Positions 46,334 to 53,119 of a stretch of DNA of 53,119 nucleotides are shown here, in pieces. How positions within the stretch are numbered: position 1 is the stretch's first letter; each line of letters opens with the position of its first letter. Source of the stretch: Setaria digitata (Eukaryota; Nematoda; Chromadorea; Rhabditida; Setariidae); assembly GCA_003640385.1 (NCBI GenBank), contig RCAB01000434.1, positions 1-53,119 on the forward strand. The letters are read 5' to 3'. The notes beneath the pieces were generated by a model that saw only the letters and a list, made by a program, of their open reading frames with translations, was not told where the DNA came from and ran no database searches. Made by a program: the position numbers and the translations under genes.

Positions 46334-49300
46334 AAAAGAGAGACCATATCACCAATATAAATTCGATTGCTGTTTTGAATCTTCTTACTTCGTACAAGCT
46401 AAATTATAACTAAAAGTGAAAAGGTGAACGTAAAAGCATAGGTTAATAACAGCTAAAATGACAGTTTCTCAAAAATTCAAGTCAACCTCTTTCAAATTAA
46501 ACAGAAGTTCTTTTAATGCCTAAACTCAATCACGATATAAAACAGTCACTTGATTTTGAATATTGGATTCAGGATCCAAATTTCTCCCCAACCCTTGCAC
46601 GTCCATGTTATCCAAATGAAACAGTACTACATTTAGCAGTAAATTGGAAATGAAATCAAAGAGCGAGTCAAAATTTTCTTAATATATTGTCCGATTTCTT
46701 CCATTAGAATGAAAAAAAAAAAAAAAGAAAAAGAAACCAAGATTCATACTTTTTATTTTTTAAAACTTAATCAGGTCTCCATAATTAACGCGCTCTCTAA
46801 CTTCAAGAAGTTTTTCCAAGATGAAGAGATTTTAAATCAACAAACATTATTGTCCAGAAGTCATTTAGTTGAGGTATACAAACTAGGATGGAGTAAAAAT
46901 AACTTACCGCAATTGAACGTAATTTCCTGGGAAAAGTGCATCAGCAGCATTTTTCTCATTCAAAAGGCGCCCTTTCCACCACTCGCCACCACTCTGGTCT
47001 GTTACTACTATGACATCACCGACTTTAAAGGATAATTCATCATCACGTTGCGCTTGATAATCGTACAAAGCTTCTGCTTGCAATTCAATTCCACCCATTG
47101 CTTCAACATAGTTACCTGGGAACCAACCAGCTTTTTTAACACCATCTTCCGAAGCAATCTACAAAAACGTTGCTTTACAAGCAAGAGTAGAATCAAGGTT
47201 GGGACTTGACATTATAATTCAGAATCAAGTTTCATTTTTCTGCAAAAAAATCTTCAAGCTTTGTAGGACTATGTTTAACACTTGTCACTTCTCACTACTT
47301 ACTACAAAAATCAATATAATGCAAAGCTCGCAACTCTAAAACATATACAGCAGAAACGATGTAAAAGAGAACGGGAGAGAGAAAAAGCGAGAAAATTCCA
47401 GATGTATGACTTGCCTCGCCTTGCCACCAACCAGAAGTTGATTTACTTTGAATTTTCACTACATCACCAACTTTTAACGATAACTGATTCTCTGCCGTGG
47501 CTTCGAAGTCAGCAATAGCTCTGGCCGTGTCCAATTCGGAACGCTCTAAATTTTTTCCTTTTAATAACTATGCCAAACGATACTGCTAATGGCCATTCTA
47601 TTAAAAGAAAATTAATTATTTCAGAATTTTTAAAAATAAATCTTACCTGACTGCGATGAAGTTGGACATTTCTGCACATAATTTGCAGGGAAAATCCCGG
47701 ACCGTCCATTGCATGTTCCTTTCCACCATTCATTGACTGTTTCCGTGACAAGAATGCGATCACCAGCATGCAAATCAAGATCTGTTGGTTCCATTGCTTG
47801 GAAATCGTACAAAGCAATGTACCATTCGCCTGATGTCGATTCAGCAGACGCTTCTACTACACAATCAAACGATGATAATTCGGAAGTTATTCAGTAATGT
47901 GAAATAAAATTCCATTGCGTTCATCTGCCAGAAGAAAATAATTCAAGCCATACCCTTATGTCAGATTAGAAATTAATTTGTGGAGGATGAAAAAAATCAC
48001 CTGCAACAAAATCATATACCGCACCAGCCACGGGAGTAGCTGAGGGTGCAGAAATATCCTTTACAGATTCTTTTGACTTATCAGCTTGATCTTTTGGAGA
48101 AATGTCTTTTGAATCAGACTTGCCATCTCCGCTTGACATTGAAACGTACGATTTGGGAAACCAACCAACTGCGCCAGACCTATTACGACCCTATAAAATG
48201 CAAACGAATCAAATATACTGAAATTCCCTTTTAAAATATTAGAAGTCTGTAATTCTAAGAGTTCCTGAATTAATTTTTACTTCCCACTATTTACTCAACA
48301 ATTCCCCACTGTCTGAATGGAGCTATTTCGAAGTTGCAAAACTCAGAATTTTATTCAAATAGAATCAACGCAATTATGTTGCTGTAATTCACTAGTTCTG
48401 GCGTCCACATTTCTTATCATCACGCATTACACAAAATTTCCAAGAAAAACACTTATTCTGTATTTGCTACTTAACACCTGACCTTCCAACGCATTTCTAG
48501 TTGTTCCAGAATCTCAATGGTATCGCCTTTCGAGAAACTTAGCTCATTATCATTTCTTGCCTTCCACTGATACAGCGCAACTGCTGCTCCCAGAACCGGC
48601 AACTGTTTTTCTTGGTCTATAAAAATGACTGATAACAAATAAATAATATGAGGTCCGACAAATATAGTTCTTGTAGTCTGAACTAAAATCTTCGCTTCTA
48701 TTTATGAAGGATTTGAATTCAAGTCAAAGTCAATTGTATGTCGTCAAGAAAAAAAAAAAAAAGACAGTATGCTAAAGAACAATCCGATTAAAGCAGTATC
48801 TTTACCGGATTGAACGGCACTGAATGATCCCGAAGTAGACTTAACCGTGGCCGCCGGTTCCTCCACTATGCTTTGCAACGGCTCACTGGATGGAGAAGTT
48901 GTTACGGAAGATACAGTCTGCGGTGGCTGAAACAGCAATCTCAGAGCCTATCAGGTTGGATTCACTAAACAGTTACGATGGGAATAATAGAAACCAAATA
49001 GTAACTGAGTTACTTAAGTAACACAAAATATTACCTGGGTGGGGACTGCACTAACAGGTACCATAGGTTCAGCAAATGCTACGGGGAACCATCCCACTTT
49101 ATCGCGCATTTGTCCAGCTAACCAACCAGGCTCAGCAGCATGGTTTTCAAATGCAAGAATAACGTCGCCCGGTTGGAAGCTAAGTTCGTCATCTACAAAT
49201 TACAAATCTTGATCATGCTGTTATAAAAGGTATTATTAAAAAAAATTTAAAGTGTTATAAAAAAATATAAAAGTGCAAATACAATGAGTGATAGTCGAAA

Positions 49301-52300
49301 GAAAAAGCATGGGAAAATAAGAAACAAATAATCAATAATTCTGCAAAAAATATCCACCTGAGCGTGCATTAAATTCATATAACGCACGATACTTCACCGC
49401 ACCAGTAGCACCATTTCCTTTTGGTAATGAATTATTGGGTACAGAAAACTGTTGCACTGTTCCGTTTGTAACGTTTTCTAAAAATGGACAAGTGAATTTT
49501 CAGATACTTTTAATTCATAAAACTTATGAATAACAACAGATTTCACTAGGTCATTAGGTGTAAAATATAAAATATACTTGAATCAGTCGGTGGAGATTTG
49601 TTCAGTGAGTGGTTAGACAAAGATGTTGTCACAGCAGCTGGCACATTACCATTTTGGCCAGAAATAATGACATTTACTTTCACCTTCAAACTTTTGATTT
49701 GCTCATATAAGTGAGAATGCATCGTTGAAAGTTCAGCTAACTTCGAAGTATATTCATTCAGTTCCTCCGCTTTCTAAAATATCAACTATTTATCTACGAA
49801 GAACAAAAAAAAAAAAAAAAAAAAAAGAAAAATAAATTAACTAAAAGAGTGAAGAGCTCAAACCAAACCTTTGCAACTAATTGCTGTTGAACCTTGGCTC
49901 GTTCATCCGCATCACTTAGTTGCTTATTTAAGGCAGCTAATTGAGCAGTAAGAGACTGTTTTGCACTTCGTGCTTGCTCAAGGTCCTGCGCTTTTTGCGC
50001 TCGGTTACGACATTCAACTTGCATTTGGAGACTTTCATGAGCCAGTCGTTCATACTGCACGTTTAACTAGAAATTAATTCAGCTGAAATGTTCCAGCAAA
50101 AGTCGTATTCGGAAAGTCAGAACATATAAATGAATAATTCTGAACAATTTTAACAAACATCCCATGCATATCTCTAGAATTTCTCAACTTCTCAGACTTC
50201 ATAATAAAATAAATAAACTTAGCGCATAAATTTACTTGTTGTTTTGTTATTTCCAGTGATCGAATCTTTTCAGCTTTTTCATCACGCTTGACTTTCATTG
50301 ATTCTATTTCTTTTGTTATGCCAACGATTAGATCTCTTGCCTGAAATGATTTTAAAAAAAGTGCAAAACTTTTAATGAATAGTCGTGGGAAGGCATCAAA
50401 CTAAAACGTAAAACGAATAAGCGAAGTGATGCGAAATTTAATTGAATATAAGTAAAGGAATCCCTGTGTCCTGACAAATAGTCCACAACTTAGCAAAATG
50501 AAACATACCTCCTCAAATACATCGTTAGTAAACAACAGTGGAAATGAATAAAAACGCAGGATAAAAAAGTAACACAAAATAAGTAAAAAGGATAAATATC
50601 AATACCTGGGTAATGTTAGCATTCAGTTCTGCTGACTTCTCACCGAGTGCTTGAAGTTGGAAAGACAAGCTTTTCTGGCGCTGCTGTCGTTCCAAGGTAT
50701 TGTCTACTTCATTTTGACGCTGTGCCTAAAATTTCGAAAAAATTCATTAAATCCGCACAAACAATATGATGTTCATTTAACCTCCTTCTGTCCTTAATTA
50801 ATGGTCCTCAATCCTTAGGAATATGCCTACCCAAGAAGATCCCAGAAATACCTGCCATCATTAATCTGATGATGGTCTGGCCAAAAGCACATTTACCAGT
50901 CTTACTTTAATTTCGCGAATTCGTATAGCATTCAAATCAGCTTTTCGCTGCCTTTCCATTTCTTTTCTGGCCTCCTCTTTTTCCGCCAAAATACGTCTCT
51001 CTTCTGCTAAACGAGCTTCCTCACGTTTCTGCTCACGTTCCAATTCTGCTTCGCGTTCAGCTTGACGTTTCCTCTCAGCCTCTTCTCTTTCGCGTTCTCT
51101 CTTTTCTGCCATTTCTCTTTCTTTCTTTTCGAATTCCGCACGACGCCTCTCTTCCTGAAAATCTAATGTGAAGAATTTTAGAAATTTACATCAGTAAGCC
51201 TTCACAAGGTGACACGAAACACTCAAATACCTCTTCACGTAATGCCTGACGACGTCGATCAAGTTCTGCTTGCCCACGATCATAGTTGTCTCGACGTTTA
51301 TCTTCAAATGTTTTCGGAATTTGAATTTTTTGTGCAGGAGGTGCATTTGGATCAAGTACCGGTGAATCGGAAATGGAACGTGAACAGTGAGTTGCTAACT
51401 CAGATGGAAGAGTTTTTGGGAGCGAATAACCAGCCTGGAAACTGTGGTTACCTTAAAAAGAAACAGGGAATAAAAGTACTCTTCACGATAGATATATGCG
51501 ATGAAATATTCATAAATTGTTTGGGCACAAAAAAAAACAAGTACCTTAACTGAATCGATCAAATGCATTGCAACACAGAATTCTTCTACACTAAGCCGTC
51601 CGTCCTTGTTATAATCTGATAAGTTCCATATTTCCGCTAAGACAGAATTTGGCAACTGGCTTTGTGCCAAGATATTTCTGAAATATTATCATGCAAAATC
51701 TATTCCTGCCCATAATTCGTAATAGCTGGAGAAAAGAGTAAATACCAACGCTTTGAAAAGTAATGCGACGTGATAACGTATGAAATCGGAATATCCTCCA
51801 CAAATCTAACCTTGCATGAACACCGCTGAGTGACCCAATTCTACTTTTGTCAAGTTGATTGAACTGTTGACAATACTTCAATTTGTTATGATGTGGTATA
51901 GTCCAGTCACCTTGGATTTTTCCAGATGTCATCAAATTCTGTGCTGTGCTTGGTGGTATTCCGCCATAGGCTATTACTGGCCTAACCACCGGAGCTTGCT
52001 GGATTAATGAAGGAAATGACGGGGTCATCACCACTGCAGGCTGTAAAAAATATTCCTTTAGTGAATAACGTGTAATTACAGTCATACATTGGAGCAATAG
52101 AAGTTTCCGGCTTCAACAATTCGTAAAAATATAAGCAATGCGGAAAAAAGAAAAAAACCATCCGCAAAAGAAACCTTTAAAGAAATTGGCAAAGTGGTTG
52201 GTAACGTTGCACCAGCCAACACCGCACGAATTAAATGCATGGCAATAGAAAATTCAATCCTATCCATTTTACCATCCTAGAAAATGAGCATGGAAATGGA

Positions 52301-52587
52301 ATGATAAAAATTGTCGAATCTAAAGACTAAATTCGAAAAATCATGTTCATGTAGCATTCAAAACAGTGCATAGTTAAAAAGTATTTTGAAGAAAAAAATG
52401 GCCTTACCTTACTGTAATCAGCTAAATGCCACACCTGAGCCAGAACTGCTGGCGAAAGACCAGACTTCATGAACAACGGTCGTACTTGCTCACCGGAAAC
52501 GAATCCATTTACCGGATTAAGAGACGAAAATTGGATATCATTTTCTCGCATCTCCGCATCAGTTATTACCCACGGTGTATCAGTCAT
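39304..52587 (-). CDS. itsn-1: Intersectin, long form (EH-EH-coiled coil-5xSH3-DH-PH-C2)
   Basis: Twenty-eight exons from ATG 52587 to TGA 39304 give about 4,524 bp and 1,507 aa. The first eighteen lie at 46908-52587. The last ten are 42524-42638, 42131-42308, 41638-41756, 41398-41538, 41062-41216, 40825-40951, 40456-40585, 40260-40366, 39864-40137 and 39304-39452. Order: EH1, EH2, Glu/Arg-rich coiled coil, SH3-A to SH3-E, then DH ([17 protein letters not shown]), PH ([20 protein letters not shown]) and a C2-like domain. Intersectins scaffold clathrin-mediated endocytosis by binding dynamin, Eps15/epsin and synaptojanin. The long form also activates Cdc42. The SH3-E exon ends in phase 2 (CG) and the first DH-side exon supplies the third base, so the two halves join in frame across a 4.3-kb intron. 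SH3-D requires a GC donor. If this join is wrong, the DH-PH-C2 part would be a separate RhoGEF gene. Confidence 0.87.
40260..42638 (-). other. itsn-1: Intersectin long-form exons: DH and PH domains
   Basis: Exon 42524-42638 is a Ser/Thr-rich linker entering the DH domain. Exons 42131-42308, 41638-41756 and 41398-41538 carry the helices ([28 protein letters not shown], the conserved third DH region, with Asn where most have Gln). Exons 41062-41216, 40825-40951, 40456-40585 and 40260-40366 bridge to and form the PH domain ([17 protein letters not shown], then [14 protein letters not shown]). The sequence aligns with vertebrate ITSN long forms throughout, including the I-H-C-E and L-L-H-S-G blocks at the DH-PH border. 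Expected activity: nucleotide exchange on Cdc42. Confidence 0.87.
41237..41330. repeat. 35-bp tandem repeat, about 2.7 copies
   Basis: Three consecutive copies begin at 41237, 41272 and 41307. The unit starts ATTAGTCTTGGTAAAATCAG, and the copies are identical until the third is cut short. It lies in the intersectin intron between exons 41398-41538 and 41062-41216, and its near-perfect identity indicates recent expansion. Confidence 0.92.
42639..46907 (-). other. itsn-1: Large (4.3 kb) intron separating short and long intersectin modules
   Basis: It is the largest intron in the window. No conserved exon was recognised on either strand. Short open frames at 42848-43069 and 44142-44324 (minus) show no family resemblance. 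It contains a 37-base T run at 46296-46332 and an AATAAA (minus) at 46752-46757 near its 5' end. Its DNA is less homopolymer-rich than the uif-like introns, so hidden regulatory or RNA elements are possible. Confidence 0.6.
46296..46332. repeat. 37-base poly-T tract
   Basis: The longest homopolymer in the window, inside the large intersectin intron. It could be the tail of a minus-strand retroposed copy, but no flanking target-site duplication was recognised. Confidence 0.85.
46904..52587 (-). CDS. itsn-1: Intersectin, predicted short form (EH-EH-coiled coil-5xSH3)
   Basis: If the intron after SH3-E is not spliced, the frame reads one Arg codon and then TAA at 46906-46904, giving 1,010 aa. 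This equals the domain set of the C. elegans protein and of vertebrate ITSN short forms. An AATAAA on the minus strand at 46757-46752, about 150 bases past the stop, could serve as this form's poly(A) signal. Exons: 52408-52587, 52175-52276, 51811-52040, 51545-51677, 51231-51434, 50906-51154, 50606-50725, 50236-50340, 49869-50066, 49578-49773, 49358-49477, 49035-49192, 48806-48926, 48483-48616, 48001-48190, 47647-47853, 47415-47545, 46904-47158. Confidence 0.75.
46908..49477 (-). other. itsn-1: Intersectin exons: five SH3 domains (A-E)
   Basis: SH3-A: exons 49358-49477 and 49035-49192 ([29 protein letters not shown]). A Ser/Thr/Pro-rich linker follows in 48806-48926. SH3-B: 48483-48616 and 48001-48190 ([19 protein letters not shown]). 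SH3-C: 47647-47853 ([24 protein letters not shown]). SH3-D: 47415-47545 continuing into 46908-47158 ([24 protein letters not shown]). SH3-E: the rest of 46908-47158 ([23 protein letters not shown]). All five keep the ALYDY-, W- and P-x-N-Y-type ligand-binding positions, apart from the Leu before FPGNYV in SH3-E. Confidence 0.93.
49578..51434 (-). other. itsn-1: Intersectin exons: central coiled coil
   Basis: Exon 51231-51434 carries the conserved linker [20 protein letters not shown] and then enters the helix. Exons 50906-51154, 50606-50725, 50236-50340, 49869-50066 and 49578-49773 continue it. The 50906-51154 exon is extremely rich in Glu, Arg and Lys ([17 protein letters not shown]) and likely forms a long single helix. 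This region mediates dimerisation and contact with Eps15 and SNAP proteins in other animals. Confidence 0.9.
51545..52587 (-). other. itsn-1: Intersectin exons: two EH domains
   Basis: Exons 52408-52587 and 52175-52276 encode EH1 ([28 protein letters not shown] and an EF-hand-like loop [13 protein letters not shown]). Exons 51811-52040 and 51545-51677 encode EH2 ([25 protein letters not shown], loop [13 protein letters not shown]). Both keep the W-x-L-(A/S)-D signature, so binding of Asn-Pro-Phe motifs in endocytic adaptors is expected. A Pro-rich linker joins them. Confidence 0.93.
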
Positions 52588-52592
52588 TGTCT
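52588..52592 (-). promoter_or_regulatory. Candidate spliced-leader acceptor of intersectin
   Basis: On the minus strand TTTCCAG is followed by ACA and then the start ATG. No coding exon is visible upstream, so this is either a trans-splice site or the end of a 5'-UTR intron. Confidence 0.55.
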
Positions 52593-53119
52593 GGAAATGA
52601 AAAAAGATGAATCAGTTAAAATTTAATGCTGAAAATTCTACACCGTTAATTGCATATATAGGACGAATTTTACGAAAATCAGTCTCTAGGAAGCAGCACA
52701 TAGGAACTATACAAAATTCACTTACTGCAATGAGCCAAAAACGAAAATAATGTAAAATGAGTTACTACAAGCTGCAAATTAAATTACCATTCAATGAAGC
52801 ATTAATTAAAAATTAACGAAGATTTCGAATTCCCTATAGATTAAATCATCTAAGGCTACTGTCGAAGAACAAAAGCAATTCCGTTACTACCAATGCAATT
52901 TTTCAACAGACGGTATAACCTTGTCCATAGATGTCTTCCTAGAAACAACCCAAAATGATAACTCTTCAAACAACCATTTCATTTATTATATTCACAATAC
53001 AAGAATTCCAATCATTCCATTGGAAGAATTTTTTTTTTCCTTTAAACAAAATATTAAAAAAAATGAAACATAACAACTTGTCACAAGCTCTCAGCTTGTA
53101 TGACAATAAAAAAAAAAAA
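52593..53119. other. Region upstream of intersectin to the window end
   Basis: No coding sequence was recognised. Two short inverted repeats sit at 53006-53025 and 53083-53099. The second is followed at once by AATAAA and poly-A on the plus strand, which could mark the 3' end of a convergent plus-strand transcript, but no exon supports that. Confidence 0.4.

Noticed and set aside
46122..46397. Minus-strand open frame containing a poly-Lys run
   Set aside because: It spans the 37-base T tract inside the intersectin intron. There is no similarity to any family I know.
51209..51553. Plus-strand 114-codon open frame
   Set aside because: It is antisense to the intersectin exons 51231-51434 and 51545-51677. 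The conserved protein is on the minus strand.
1..53119. Bacterial (for example Wolbachia) insertions, CRISPR arrays, intact transposons, tRNA or spliced-leader RNA genes
   Set aside because: No long intronless bacterial-type frame, transposase signature, direct-repeat/spacer array, tRNA-like T-loop or spliced-leader sequence was recognised by eye. A covariance or repeat search could still find small ones.

Overview
The window looks like a piece of a parasitic nematode chromosome, most likely a clade III (spirurid/filarial-type) species. It is strongly AT-rich and full of A/T homopolymers and decayed microsatellites. Small exons (about 70-300 bp) are separated by introns of mostly 70-600 bp with GTAAGT/TTTCAG-like borders. 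Two of the three genes have a splice acceptor 2-3 bases before the start codon, as expected for spliced-leader trans-splicing. The genus cannot be fixed from the sequence alone.

Three genes are supported, all on the minus strand. (1) 1260-29285 encodes a very large single-pass membrane protein of about 3,570 aa in about 64 exons. It has a C-type lectin domain, an LDLa module, three CUB domains, about ten sushi domains, two discoidin (F5/8C) domains, HYR domains, about eighteen EGF repeats, a LamG/pentraxin-like domain, two blocks of GCC2_GCC3 cysteine repeats, a transmembrane helix and a short acidic tail. This architecture and length match Drosophila Uninflatable (Uif), an apical epithelial protein linked to Notch. 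(2) 35839-38958 encodes erlin (318 aa, 9 exons), the ER-membrane SPFH/prohibitin-like protein. (3) 39304-52587 encodes intersectin, the endocytic scaffold: two EH domains, a coiled coil and five SH3 domains. A 4.3-kb intron then leads to DH, PH and C2 exons that stay in frame.

Intersectin and erlin lie head-to-tail with only about 345 bp between the intersectin stop and the erlin start, so they may form an operon. The erlin-to-uif gap (29286-35838) is a 6.5-kb non-coding stretch with microsatellites, a decayed 24-bp minisatellite and several hairpins. It probably includes the uif promoter.

The most interesting point is in intersectin. As far as I know, the C. elegans protein is described only as the short EH/coiled-coil/SH3 form. 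Here the DH-PH-C2 (Cdc42-GEF) half seems to be retained. The donor site after the fifth SH3 exon overlaps an in-frame TAA, so splicing would give the long form (about 1,507 aa) and non-splicing the short form (1,010 aa). Three introns with GC donors, and a possible fourth, recur across the window. All exon borders come from reading splice consensus and protein similarity by eye. The summed exon lengths keep frame for all three genes.
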